Shown here piece by piece: positions 8,601 through 17,835 of a stretch of DNA of 50,066 bases. The translations under genes were made by a program, and so were the position numbers. Under the pieces are notes generated by a model that saw only the letters and a program-made list of their open reading frames with translations, searched no databases and was not told the DNA's origin. Every line of letters starts with the position of its first letter. Positions within the stretch are counted from its first letter, which is position 1. This DNA is from Gracilariopsis chorda (lineage: Eukaryota > Rhodophyta > Florideophyceae > Gracilariales > Gracilariaceae): contig NBIV01000372.1 in NCBI GenBank assembly GCA_003194525.1, positions 1-50,066 of the forward strand, in the 5' to 3' direction.

Positions 8601-11196
8601 CGGGAACAGCAAGTTCTGGAGGTATCACATGACGCAGTAAAATGGGCGAGCTTGGCGCGGGTATATAGAAAGCATCAGTTTCCTTCTCTCCATGGATGCG
8701 CTGACTACCCACTCTAGTTCCGTGGTTTTGTAGATATTGGGTAAGCAGGTCCCTGCCTTCCGCTTCCTTAAGGTCTTCTGCATGATAACTGACATACGCA
8801 CCACCTTCTCCAAAGTGAGCAGCGTCATCATCCAGCAGAACAGGGCTACGCTCTTCGCAATCAGAGTCTTCACGAATACCCCTTGCGTTCTTATCTGCCC
8901 CAGGGTCCTGGTCTGAATCTGAATCAACCTCGCCACCAAGAGCCTTAATAAAACCGCGGATGTCGTTCTCACTGGGCTCCCCTCCCATGCGTTGCAGAAA
9001 GAAATGAAATCCTTCCTCTATCGAGTCAATTGAGGCATTGTTATCATCTCGTAGATCAAGCGCGCTATCCTCTCCGACTGGAAGCAAAGTGTTGTCATCG
9101 TCGTCAGAGTCCACGTCCCAGGATCGGCGGCGTCTTCGAAACGAATCTTTGGAACGTCTTGAGACACTTGGGTCTCCATATAGATTACTATGGTGTTCAC
9201 TTTCGGCGTTTATCGCAGCGGAGAGAGGACTCAAGTGCTTTGTCTGTGCATCGTCGAAAAGCTTCATCGTGCTGTCGTCATGCTGCTCCTTGGCGGAGTC
9301 GGAGCTGGAAAGTTTATCGAAATCCAGAGACTGAACAGGATCATGCTTGCCAATCGCTTTCTGTTCGCCGCTATGCAATTGCGATTTCGGTGCTGTCTCC
9401 GATGCGGATTCATTTCTTCTGGGTCTCTTTTGGGGTCTGGTAATGCGTATGTCCTCCTCCTCAGAGCTTGAACTGCGAGCGTCTGCAGAAAGGTTAAGGC
9501 TTCTTTTTCTAGTGCGATCATTCTCTGCCGGTGTAACTGGAGACGCAACGGGGCCAAACGGCTTGATGCGGTCCTGCTTTGTGTGAGGTTTGCTTCGCAC
9601 GGTTTCTTCTGCATCGTCCTCGACAACAGCCGCAACAGCTTTGTTTACCGCTTCAGATAGTTCCGGAGTCGTATGGCGGTTGCCCGAATCATGTGGTGAA
9701 GCGGCGATGGATGGTTGCGGTCTTACAATGTCAGTCTTCGCCTGCTGACCTTCATGTACTTTTTGCTTTTTTGCTGATGATAGAGCTTTGGACTTGGTGC
9801 TGTGGGAAGGTTCACGCTTTGGCTGAGGTTTCTGTTCCTGTTTGCGGGACGCTCTTGCAGATTTGCGACGGGGCTTGGACGGCAGAGATGGTAGCGCATT
9901 AGAAGCTACTGCAGATGTAGGTTGCACGGAAGCAGCAGAATTGCGTCTTGCATCCGAATGTGACGAGCTGGCAACAATGACTGATTGACTTGAATTGTCT
10001 CTCTTCGCACGAAGTCGTGCGGACTTTCGTACGTTTTGCACAGGCATCGAACTTGAGTTCGTCTTCGAACCAGAAGGTGCCGCGCTTTGAGGTGGTGGAG
10101 GCTCGACTTTGTTATTAATAGCTTGTTCTGTAATTTGTTGTTGTGTCGTCTTTGCTTGTTGAGTTCTTTCGGGATCAAGGGGAGGCGTGGACACGCTTTG
10201 AGATCGTGGGCGCTTTGCTCGCTGCTTCGATGTACTCTTCTTCGGATGTTTCGTGGGTGGTTTTGAGTTTTGCGCCCTTGTTCGCAGGCGCAAAGTCACA
10301 CGCTCCGACGCTCCGCAAGCTGTAGGAGCTGTGCCCGATGGAATCCTCGATTGATCATCTTCTGGTGATTGTTGCAGGTGCCGCTGTTGATCGGGGTGAG
10401 TGTTTGACAGCTGGCTGCCAGAATGTGTCTTATTAGGATGGGCCACTTGCAAGGATCCGCGGTTGGAGGGTATATTGGTGATGGTGAACTTCTTGGAGCA
10501 CAGATGTTGCTGCTGTTTGAATAGAATGTAGTGCTGTGGGTTTGCATCTACACGCAAGATGAGATCAATGGCAAAAGCTGGGCCGAGACACAAAACATGG
10601 TTCTGCACAAGAGTTTGTACGACGGAAGAGTTGGATGCATTCAAACCGGGGGCGACGATGGCGAATGAGAGTTGCAGTGGTTGCTGTTCGGCGGGGACCA
10701 CGGATGCACCAGCTGCACTTAAGACGTGACAAAGAACAGCTGTGGACGGGGCTGCAGAAGCAGCAGCTCCACGTGGACGCAACTGCCCCACTATAGCCAC
10801 TTTGGTTTCAGACAACGGGAGTTTGGAAGGGGGTGTGGATTTCCATATTTCATAAGCTCCAAGCCAGATTCGACCGGCCCAAAGGAGGTTTGTGTCGGCA
10901 TGCAAGACGAGATCTTTGAGTGGGAATCTGTGCGTTTCTGTGAGGGATTGAATATCGGGATTCGCAGAGTCTGAAAGGGCGTAAAGAAAGGAGGCGGAAA
11001 CGAGGTTGATTCGAGGGGCTGCAGCGATGGCACAGACGAGAGTGACGCTTGGTAAGGGGGTTTGCAGCACGACATGGGTGGCTTGAGGGTGCCATTGGTC
11101 GACGGAGAGAATGTGCAGGGGGAACGATATTGAGCGACGTAGAGTGCGCAGTGAACGCGGAGGGAGTTGGGAGGGCGGGATTACGATGTGGGTCAT
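5608..11196 (-). CDS. Large nuclear protein with N-terminal tandem BRCT-like region and long helical C-terminus
   Basis: A single exon. The frame is open from 11478, but the ATG at 11196 sits in CCACCATGA, a strong Kozak match, and the 94 residues before it look like leader; from 11196 the protein has 1,862 residues. N-terminal residues ~1-250 resemble tandem BRCT repeats: ATHVVLQTPLPSVTLVCAI then LVSASFLYAL, and later VAIVGQLRPRG, CHVLSAAGASVVP, FAIVAPGLN. The layout recalls nibrin or other damage-response scaffolds, but I see no FHA domain. Residues ~300-700 are Lys/Arg/Ser-rich with basic runs (nuclear signals) and acidic Ser/Asp clusters of the casein-kinase-2 kind (SSSSEEEDIR, WDVDSDDDDN). 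The last ~900 residues look helical, with no domain I can name. The C-terminus ends in RVRARAR. The message strand is strikingly purine-rich towards its 3' end, including a run of ten Gs (5813-5822). BRCT assignment is by pattern only; the role is inferred. Confidence 0.75.
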   Translation of the reverse strand: MTHIVIPPSQLPPRSLRTLRRSISFPLHILSVDQWHPQATHVVLQTPLPSVTLVCAIAAAPRINLVSASFLYALSDSANPDIQSLTETHRFPLKDLVLHADTNLLWAGRIWLGAYEIWKSTPPSKLPLSETKVAIVGQLRPRGAAASAAPSTAVLCHVLSAAGASVVPAEQQPLQLSFAIVAPGLNASNSSVVQTLVQNHVLCLGPAFAIDLILRVDANPQHYILFKQQQHLCSKKFTITNIPSNRGSLQVAHPNKTHSGSQLSNTHPDQQRHLQQSPEDDQSRIPSGTAPTACGASERVTLRLRTRAQNSKPPTKHPKKSTSKQRAKRPRSQSVSTPPLDPERTQQAKTTQQQITEQAINNKVEPPPPQSAAPSGSKTNSSSMPVQNVRKSARLRAKRDNSSQSVIVASSSHSDARRNSAASVQPTSAVASNALPSLPSKPRRKSARASRKQEQKPQPKREPSHSTKSKALSSAKKQKVHEGQQAKTDIVRPQPSIAASPHDSGNRHTTPELSEAVNKAVAAVVEDDAEETVRSKPHTKQDRIKPFGPVASPVTPAENDRTRKRSLNLSADARSSSSEEEDIRITRPQKRPRRNESASETAPKSQLHSGEQKAIGKHDPVQSLDFDKLSSSDSAKEQHDDSTMKLFDDAQTKHLSPLSAAINAESEHHSNLYGDPSVSRRSKDSFRRRRRSWDVDSDDDDNTLLPVGEDSALDLRDDNNASIDSIEEGFHFFLQRMGGEPSENDIRGFIKALGGEVDSDSDQDPGADKNARGIREDSDCEERSPVLLDDDAAHFGEGGAYVSYHAEDLKEAEGRDLLTQYLQNHGTRVGSQRIHGEKETDAFYIPAPSSPILLRHVIPPELAVPERASKIPKATGNSADDQLCETTLDATEWILGAENFIGWNGVEGMNDRRKLSNTNFRQIWSALFESKALGKLAIAGGQSESETRTITGIFVRLLACDPDVDVISVLAKELIDLRKVQTDSGFDSLAVFLASKDGGSVPFRHRAIAGIWTAAIRRAAQGGGHDEAWRLINKALELWFAELFDEKKIINSKDFTDEKKMVDLFLSGLILISIMFAVRLDIEEGVLSTAEGGDSPLCPENWIVVCNGIDRLVKSIAGSNDVDRSEKVLMSFIKSFSVHLSGRLWPVSEKVLMATSKAVLSASKARNQNCFCAKTATVASRFASLTLVSDRSRLESELKTGCDCLLYLGWQYAREEGGNVMKRAMSVIKNGAPFTRRRVDANGSSSCAVNHHVGVLLTVADGLSSSSKNGEYLFCRMLTSKCPPLQKVAEHVARNGGDKDLGWSAIMEAICIRCKVVLAQGKDLSVYMEWLSENVVGNLMVMRKCTERKGAESGTREVLRVQDSIFSSLAVRTFGTLSKVARDLTRKVREDGAGAVKIAARALGKCWNHVGTLARFGLEVLGQIEAHGAEWIAKKRHLVLGGLMEVIEEEMRLSIEVRKAQKQHGDEGVRSKLMGGEGAVEALAMGAMRVKSVDDEKWGRKIKQRGGAVMGMVICIDWMENEGKGEDKRLQEAMDRVRRYKMTETAADANGEFDERVMIGFWGRSVWEEWGKLAAERVMEVRRVCVSCVVWGYVSEGAEWEEEEREMLKGLCRRLGQVGGLQGVMAALKDVQLGGAGREVDEEGRNGKVRGLEKAMMALRKLGGAVIGDVVEVVEGVGRRCEKKVTKKRREKTELQEGVTTLALCLGEKAELRGGVGGGGRGGWAVGWLEAVCEGVGRLRNCGGGLSSTEAMQRHVMRALSTTERDSAVEAAVLLVRLVDATDERDALRGVWGGGGTAEAGRARRRNGDEWRALALHAGVEEVLFGRKAVAARVALQRLHAAVQLSVPHALEAQRRVRARAR

Positions 11197-11856
11197 GGTG
11201 GGCGACAGGCGCGGCACGGAGATGGTGCTGCGAGCGCGACAGGGTGCGGGGAAAGTAAAACGTTCGGTTGGTAAACGGTACCGTCGGTGCCGACGGTATT
11301 GTGGGTACCGTTGGTACACTGTTTTCGGTTGCACGGCTGTTTGTGCCGGCCGATGATGGCAGGAGCGTTTTGGCGCGCAAAATTTGGGAGCACTGAAGGT
11401 TTGGCACGTGTACTGTTGTACAGACGGAACCTCTTTCTGCTGTCGTTCTCCGCAGTGCGTAGAGCTAAGCTCTACCATCCGGATATTGTTCTACGAAGGG
11501 GACGTATCCACCCCTGGTCGCGCTTTTCCGAAGGCTCGTCGATGGGCGCCGCTGGGAGAGGATCAGGAGGGGCACATATGAGTTGGCGCTGTGATGTGAA
11601 GTTGAAAGCGCAAGTTCTGTTTTTACGTCTCTTCAGCTAGTTGCACACTCTTGTTTGTGTGAAGGCTGCCGCTCTGTGTTGTCTGTGTGGTGCACAGCAA
11701 GCGGCACAGCCGACCGGAAAACGTACAAGGAGCACCAGTACCCTTGCACTATTAGCAAAGAGATGCAGATGGGAGGGGTGGAGGATGGAAAGTGCGTTCA
11801 GAATATGAGCGCGGAATGCAATGCACCAGCGAATTATGCTGGACGGCATCCTGGCA

Positions 11857-11903
11857 GTGTGATGATGGTAAAGGGTTAGCGGCTAACCCTTACCGTCACA
11901 CTC
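11857..11903. repeat. Imperfect inverted repeat (hairpin)
   Basis: GTGTGATGATGGTAAAGGG followed by TTAGC, one G, then GCTAA and CCCTTACCGTCACAC form a near-palindrome of about 47 bases. The inner arms GGGTTAGC/GCTAACCC are perfect, and the outer arms carry a 3-base bulge and a mismatch. It may be a small hairpin element or a regulatory site; no function can be read from it. Confidence 0.6.
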
Positions 11904-12762
11904 TCAAGAGACTGTGCCAGAGGCATAGGTTGCACGATCCCATGATGGCGGGTGCACGAGTGTGCACACTGACACGGGAGGAGTCCCGTACAACGGATGA
12001 AGGCTGGCAGTTGGTGCTAATCCTGTTTAGATATAGCTTACTTTAAGTGCCAAGGGTAGGAGTTACATGGACGGAGTGACCCGCAGCTGCACGAGTTTTT
12101 CGATATAACGCGCTTATCAAACGCATCATGGACCATGGCGTGTGGCTTTGATGTGGCAAGACTTCACATGTGAGTCTAAAAGAATTTTGTTGAAAGAGGA
12201 TTTTGGTAGCGCGCCCAAGTGCGCCATCGAAATGCGCTCTGATCCAGCCTGATATTGTGTGTGCAGAAGGGCGCCGGAAGAACGTAACTTGCGCAAGCCG
12301 CGGACGGCGAGGTGCTGGACAAGGAGTGCCTCGGTCGAATTGTTGTGCACCAATGGTGTACCTCACGCACGTGAATCGCACATGCGTCTAATCTTAGCAA
12401 CTGGAGCCATCTGAATCAAACGAGAAGCGAAATCAGAACACAGAACATGTTCATGCGCTCTCGAAAGAAGCGAATGAAAGCATGCGACTGACGGGGGGTG
12501 GTGGCGAAAGTGGCATTGCCCAGCGCGAATGAGTTGTCGCTCTCAATGCGTGAGGGTCCCGCCGCGCAACGGTCCGCCGTACACGGGCGCGCCAACCGCA
12601 AGCGCGCGACAAATCACATCATGCCAGCGCACGCGCCACAACGAGTGCTCACAATTGGCGCACGGCAGTGCCACGCGTCCACGCCGCTGCCTCTTACAGT
12701 TCGCGCACCGCATTACAGCTTCCGTCCCATTTTGATCCACTGCCGCCATCGATGGCCCTGCC

Positions 12763-12793
12763 GCGCCTGCGTTCACAGTGTGAACGCAGGCGC
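12763..12793. repeat. Perfect 31-bp palindrome (15-bp arms, one central base)
   Basis: GCGCCTGCGTTCACA, a central G, then TGTGAACGCAGGCGC. It lies 226 bases upstream of the argininosuccinate synthase start and 113 bases upstream of its TATA-like box. A dimeric regulator site or an extruding hairpin are both possible. Confidence 0.75.
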
Positions 12794-12905
12794 CTGTAAA
12801 GGTTGACCTCCTAGTTACAAACAAGTTGTGCCAGCGCACACACCGACGCGTGCCCGAGCTATGCATCTCGACGCTCAGTACCGCTGGCTGCCGCGCGCCG
12901 TGCGC

Positions 12906-12911
12906 ATAAAA
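12906..12911 (+). promoter_or_regulatory. TATA-like box of the argininosuccinate synthase gene
   Basis: ATAAAA within GCGCATAAAATGAGCC, 108 bases before the start codon, in an otherwise GC-rich upstream region. The spacing leaves a leader of about 75-80 bases. Confidence 0.4.
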
Positions 12912-13018
12912 TGAGCCTTGTTTCCCGTCGGTGCTCCTGGCGCGCGTCGATCGCCGTCACCCGTTTCCCCTCCATTCTGTGACTCTTCCACGCGCCCCAC
13001 ACACACCCCGCACGCATC

Positions 13019-14341
13019 ATGTCCAAAGGCAAAGTCGTCCTCGCCTACTCCGGCGGGTTAGATACCTCCATCATTCTCAAATGGCTCCAGGATGAGGGCT
13101 ACACCGTCATTTGCTACATCGCAGACGTCGGTCAGGATGATGACTTTGAAGCCGCTCGTGCAAAGGCCATCCGCCTAGGCGCCGAGAAGGTGTTTGTCGA
13201 AGATCTCAAGGCTGAGTTTGTCACCGATTTCATCTTCCCTGCTGTCCAGGCAAATGCTATCTACGAGAACCGCTACCTGCTCGGTACCAGTCTGGCCCGC
13301 CCGTGCATTGCGCGCCGACAGGTCCAGATCGCCCTTCGGGAAAAGGCCCAGTATGTTTCCCATGGTGCTACCGGGAAAGGGAATGACCAGGTCCGCTTTG
13401 AGCTCACGTATTACGCTGTTGCCCCTCATATCAAGGTCATTGCCCCCTGGAGGGATCCGGTCTTCCTCAAGAAGTTCAAGGGCCGCACGGATCTCTTAGA
13501 GTATGGCAGGGAGAAGGGCATTGAAATGCCCGCCGGAGACAAGCCTCCTTACTCTATGGATGACAATCTCATGCATATCAGTTACGAGAGTGGCAACCTT
13601 GAGGACCCCAAGAACCCACCGCCTGAGGAAATGTATCTCAAGACTGGCCATCTAGTGGATTGGTCAGACAAACCGGAAACCATCCGAATCGAATTTCGTG
13701 ATGGTATTCCGATTTCCGCGGCCATATCGGGCGAGAAAAACCCCGAAACCGATCCTCTCAAGATGTATCTATGGCTCAACGAAGTGGCTAAGCGCCACGG
13801 TATTGGCCGTGTTGACATTGTGGAGAATCGTTTCGTTGGCATCAAGTCTCGTGGCGTCTATGAAACCCCCGCTGCTACCATCCTCCGATGCGCTCACATC
13901 GATATTGAAGGCATTGCTATGGATCGTGAAGTGATGAGACTTCGAGATATGTTGTCACCCAAGTTTGCGGAGCTGGTTTACAACGGCTTTTGGTTCTCTC
14001 CGGAGACTGATTTCTTGCTCGCTGCTATTGCAAAGAGCCAAGAACTAATTGATGGCTGGGTCGATGTCCTGTGCTACAAGGGTGCTACCATGGCTGTCGC
14101 TCGCTACTCACCAAGTAGTTTGTACGACGAGAACATCGCAAGTATGGAAACTGTGGAAGGTTATGAGCCAGGAGATGCTGGCGGATTTATTCGCATCAAT
14201 GCTATCCGTCTCAGGGCACACAGGGAGATTCTAATGAACACGCCGATAGATCGATTGAGCGCTTTCAAACAGAAGTCCCGCGCTTTGACAGGCACATATG
14301 GCGCTGTCATAAGCACCAACGCTGTCATTGACGAGAACTGA
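13019..14341 (+). CDS. Argininosuccinate synthase, complete
   Basis: It joins citrulline and aspartate with ATP to give argininosuccinate, the penultimate step of arginine synthesis. A single uninterrupted frame of 440 residues, near the usual length. The N-terminus KVVLAYSGGLDTSIILKWL holds the P-loop-like SGGxDTS ATP-pyrophosphatase motif at residues ~11-17. Other family signatures are NRYLLGTSLARPCIARRQV, VSHGATGKGNDQVRFEL (the GATGKGNDQVRFE block binding citrulline and aspartate) and IGRVDIVENRFVGIKSRGVYETPA. The start ATG directly follows a C/A-rich leader (CACACACCCCGCACGCATC). No plastid leader is visible ahead of MSKGKVV, so it would be cytosolic as written. The orthologue is called ASS1 in animals and argG in bacteria. 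Confidence 0.97.
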   Translation: MSKGKVVLAYSGGLDTSIILKWLQDEGYTVICYIADVGQDDDFEAARAKAIRLGAEKVFVEDLKAEFVTDFIFPAVQANAIYENRYLLGTSLARPCIARRQVQIALREKAQYVSHGATGKGNDQVRFELTYYAVAPHIKVIAPWRDPVFLKKFKGRTDLLEYGREKGIEMPAGDKPPYSMDDNLMHISYESGNLEDPKNPPPEEMYLKTGHLVDWSDKPETIRIEFRDGIPISAAISGEKNPETDPLKMYLWLNEVAKRHGIGRVDIVENRFVGIKSRGVYETPAATILRCAHIDIEGIAMDREVMRLRDMLSPKFAELVYNGFWFSPETDFLLAAIAKSQELIDGWVDVLCYKGATMAVARYSPSSLYDENIASMETVEGYEPGDAGGFIRINAIRLRAHREILMNTPIDRLSAFKQKSRALTGTYGAVISTNAVIDEN

Positions 14342-14557
14342 AGAACCGTAAATCGCGTTCAAGTTTTAAGAACCGACATGCCTGTCTCAGTTACTTGCAG
14401 ACATGCCCAGAACTAACAGCGCTCTCCGTCTTGTCTTCAACCCAGTGAACCGGGCTGAGTAGTATCGCGATTTAGATAAAAACGGATTCTTCGCTTTAGT
14501 CAGGAGACCTTTAACTGTGGTCAAGGCATCACACATGCCCTACACCCAATCACAGAC

Positions 14558-15394
14558 TTATGCAAAGCCGATGTCTCGTAGTTTATCTAGCGCCAACATT
14601 CCTAGCAAGGAGTTCGGTGTGTTCAGTTGCCCTCTGGATATCAACTTCCTTACTTGCGATAGTTCGATATCATACACTCCGCTAATCCACTCCTCGTCAT
14701 CTCTATTCGCTGGTTGCTCGTCCGGACGACAATCCAAGGCCAGAAAGAAAAAGTACTCATTCATGCTGTACTTATCCGCCGCGATATTATCTGCTAGAGA
14801 AATGAGCTGGCCTCCCTTCAGACGAGCCTCTTCATTTAACTCTGTCATGGCAGCTGCGTACACGTCGTTGTGTTTTGCTGGTTCATACATGCCGGCCACG
14901 AAAGAATAAGTTTCAGCGTTGCGACCAGGCGCATACTCACGCAGCACTGTGGCTCGATTTGTCATACGGTTGAAGGGAAAGACAAAAACACTCTTGAAGT
15001 CACTTCGCACACTGCCTAGCACATCATATGAAACAGTATACCCTGACGGAAAGCGAACATCACGCTGATACACAGTTTGGTAGCGCTGAAATATAGGTCT
15101 GTGTTCCAGTATTTCAAACTGTGAAGTACGGGTGGTGCGTGCTGGCTTATGATTATGCCGACTTGTGTTGGAAGGGTTCGACTGGCTTGGTGGTTGTGTC
15201 GTACATGCTTTCAACGAAAGTCTATGAAAGAATGTAGAGGTCTGAATATGGGAATAGCTTACTCGCATGAGGTTGACAAACGGAGTAGCGAATCCTAAAC
15301 CCGAAGCGTTCATAATCGGTGAACGCGAAACACTCGCCTCCGCGACTGTGTTCGACAGCAACGCAGATCGGTGACTTCGGCGTTCTACAGCCAA
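14558..15394 (-). CDS. Nudix hydrolase, probably organelle-targeted ADP-sugar/ADP-ribose pyrophosphatase-like
   Basis: 278 residues. The Nudix box lies around residues 170-195: GMYEPAKHNDVYAAAMTELNEEARL. The core ELxEEA glutamates that bind the metal are present, but the usual Arg before them is Thr (TELNEE) and the spacing from the first Gly is two residues longer than the textbook pattern. Upstream the strand YTVSYDVLGSVRSDFKSVFVFPFN and REYAPGRNAETYSFVAG resemble the ADP-sugar/ADP-ribose branch, which hydrolyses the diphosphate bond. The C-terminus (NTPNSLLGMLALDKL) also fits that branch. The first ~95 residues are Ser/Thr/Arg-rich and low in acids, typical of a plastid or mitochondrial leader; Met28 or Met43 could also be the start. 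It converges on the argininosuccinate synthase gene with 216 bases between them. Substrate is a guess. Confidence 0.8.
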   Translation of the reverse strand: MAVERRSHRSALLSNTVAEASVSRSPIMNASGLGFATPFVNLMRVSYSHIQTSTFFHRLSLKACTTQPPSQSNPSNTSRHNHKPARTTRTSQFEILEHRPIFQRYQTVYQRDVRFPSGYTVSYDVLGSVRSDFKSVFVFPFNRMTNRATVLREYAPGRNAETYSFVAGMYEPAKHNDVYAAAMTELNEEARLKGGQLISLADNIAADKYSMNEYFFFLALDCRPDEQPANRDDEEWISGVYDIELSQVRKLISRGQLNTPNSLLGMLALDKLRDIGFA

Positions 15395-15727
15395 AACGGT
15401 GATGGAGTATCCTTATATCCAACTACTAATCGGAAGGTGAAGCGAAGAAAAGTTACCGTTTCGAACAGGTTGAAGGCTACAAGGGTAGAGCAAACGCCAA
15501 CTCGGTGGTAGTTGTTGAAGTGGGGCCTCCCGAAAACACCAAACCTCAAAACTGTTTCTTCGTTACTTGTTCGATAATTTTGCTCTACTTGCTCTTCAAC
15601 AACGAACAAGGCTTTACGACGCGATGTCTTGGTGTAAAAACCCAAATCCCCATGGAGCAGGCTCCCGGCAGATTCCTGTGCCGACTGTATTTGCTCGTGA
15701 TAGAGGTCCCTACACTGCGCTACTTTG

Positions 15728-16177
15728 GGTGTCATGTTGCACGTTGTCACGACACCGGACGGTGACAGTCCTTTTTGTACCCTTGTTCACTGGAGTGCAG
15801 GTCAGAAATAGAATCGTAGCTCGAGAGTACCAGCACAGGCGTGCAATGCCAATGTAGTTAACAGAAACAAACTGCGTCAAATAACCAATGTATTACGTAG
15901 CAAGGGACCCAGGTAGTGATTGTATAACACAACAAGCAAACAAGCTTGGGACAATGTAGCGAACAGACTGCACCATCGGATAACCTACGCCATCAAAACC
16001 TTAGATCTAGCGTAGTGCTGATGACCACTCCTAGTACAGCACCACGGCCAACACGCACGACCAAGAATTTAGGTCTACTACGCGGCCGAAGTGCACTATG
16101 CCACAGATAATGAAGACAAACAAAGTCTGTATTAGTACAAGCACGTGTAAAGATGCGGGAGACCAAACCACACCAAT
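15728..16177 (+). repeat. Right copy of the ~450-bp repeat, inverted relative to 1-446
   Basis: The mate of the left-edge repeat, aligned end to end on the opposite strand with scattered substitutions and small indels. Together the pair encloses the six host genes. The inner boundary begins GTCATGTTGCACGTTGTC. Where the outer end lies cannot be told, because the left copy is cut at base 1; similarity runs to about 16177. Confidence 0.75.
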
Positions 16178-17689
16178 TGAAAGGGTAGATGGGGTAAGTG
16201 TGGTTGATAGCAAGGAAAGTGTGTTTGATAGCAGGAAGGAGCAGACTGCTCTAAGAAAATGTGGGGGTTGCCGAAGGGAGAATAATTTGTCTGCCCCGAG
16301 TTGGTTTGGAGACCACAGACCCCGATTTTTTATAGACAACTAGACTGTGCGCATATTCTATAGTTATTCATATTGGGTCTAGATAATAACCCATAAAGAC
16401 CTGCCAGGGGACACTTTCCTGCCATGCAAAACCAGCTTGGCAATGGCACTGTTCTGCTTAGGGTATTTTTGCGTCTTTATAATATCTGGTGATCGCCGCA
16501 GATGATTCCTGCACCCTCGTTTCAACCAACTGGCTATGTCCAAGCCTGCCACCACTGCCATCATTTGCGAAATGATTGACAATTCCAGTATATCAGGTCA
16601 TTCCATTCCATATTATCCTCTCATCGATGTGGAGGCGAAATAACATGAAGAAACGCATAACCTGGCGCCGGCGGCTACTGAAAAAAACGCTACTAATGGA
16701 TTCTCTTCCTACGTCAAAAGATTTGGTTGGTCTAAGGACTTATTATTGGAATTGGAGGAGATACTGCGTAGTATTTCTCGAAATGAAATGGGAAGAAGCT
16801 GCTGTGGTACTGAATTATCTCCTTGCCCAGGCACCGAATCTTTATGTGCTTGGGCTACTTCATAGTGCAGTTTTCTCTGCAAACTGTCGCCTTCTGACTA
16901 ACGTCGGCCCTATTCCACTCCTTCTCACTATGCTTGATACCCGTTTGGACAAATTAAAGATATCTCATCTTCATTGTGATATTGGGGCTGCTGTGTTCTT
17001 GTTGTCGCTGTACTGCCGGTACATTGCCGTAGTTTGTAGTATTACCAGTCGTGGTACCTAAGACACAAACGGATCACGGTGCACATCAATTCGCCTTTGC
17101 TTGACGGAGTCTGGTGCCATTATGTGGGGAGTCACTCCCGTGAGTTTTCCAGCTGTATAGACCGCATTTGCACCTGTAAAAACGTGTCCCTGTTGCTCAA
17201 AATTGCTACCATTCGTGGCTGGCACAATCGGATGTGGAATGCTGTTTATGTAGCCAGTTCGCATGCTGTCAAGGGACTCGTACAGTGACGGCTCGTGCGT
17301 GGGGCGCGACGGAAGAGGGCACTTTCCATGTCCATTCATTATCATCACGGAGTCCACAAATGGCCTTTCCAAACCAGTTGCAGTGTTTGCACCGCCCTAT
17401 AACCCAGTCTTCATAGCAGGAGCACGGATCAGCGAACTTGGCGCGTGGATGGGTAATGCACGCAGCGGGTGAGGTAGTGCAGGCGGCGGCTGAGGTAGTG
17501 CAGGCGGTGGCTGAGGAGCAGCGACAGCAACAGCGACAGCGGCGGCGGCCAGAGGCGAGGGGCGAGAGGAGATGGGCGCGCTGGCCGCCCGTCGCGACTG
17601 CGGCCACGGCGCAGGGCGTCGGAAGGGCGCTGCAGGTGCGCGGTGGGGAGAGCGGATAGTTTGCATGCTTATGCAGACGCATGGCTTTG
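16178..17689. other. Repeat-rich intergenic stretch without a supportable gene
   Basis: The longest frame is 16576-17061 (+, 161 residues, MTIPVYQVIPFHIIL...), which has hydrophobic patches and a basic RRNNMKKRITWRRRLLKK stretch but no family I recognise; I rate it as probably not a gene. 17440-17640 is GC-rich low complexity, with two copies of GGTGAGGTAGTGCAGGCGG-like units and CAG/GCG runs. On the minus strand around 17300-17440 there is a Cys-rich reading (GRCKHCNWFGKAICG) that might be a relic zinc knuckle. Confidence 0.4.
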
Positions 17690-17695
17690 CCATGA

Positions 17696-17826
17696 TGGCT
17701 GGGAAAGGCAATTTGGGGCGTACGTCCTGCCATCATGGCAAGGCCATACCCCCAGATTCACATCTGGGAAAGGCAATTTGGGGCATACGTCCTGCCATAC
17801 TGGCAAGGCCATACCCCTAGATTCAC
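17696..17826. repeat. Two-unit tandem repeat, ~66 bp each
   Basis: The units share GGGAAAGGCAATTTGGGGC, TACGTCCTGCCAT and TGGCAAGGCCATACCCC followed by AGATTCACA. The second differs from the first by a few substitutions. It directly precedes the 126-bp dispersed repeat at 17836. Confidence 0.75.
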
Positions 17827-17835
17827 AGCTACCAT

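Larger units (their letters stand above)
11197..13018. other. Divergent intergenic region between the BRCT-like gene and argininosuccinate synthase
   Basis: About 1.8 kb without a convincing gene. It serves as the upstream region of both flanking genes, which are transcribed away from each other. The first 280 bases are the probable leader of the BRCT-like gene and contain repeated GGTACCGT/GGTACCGTTGG words (11276-11325). Two inverted repeats are listed separately. The many short frames between 11600 and 12870 overlap in all phases and lack motifs. Confidence 0.55.

Noticed and set aside
12498..12870. Overlapping ~100-residue frames on both strands upstream of argininosuccinate synthase
   Set aside because: No motif, and all three phases are similarly open in this GC-rich region.
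17269..17736. 155-residue minus-strand frame with Cys-rich part and Ala/Pro tail
   Set aside because: It crosses low-complexity GCG/CAG repeats and a tandem repeat; the Cys spacing fits no finger I know.
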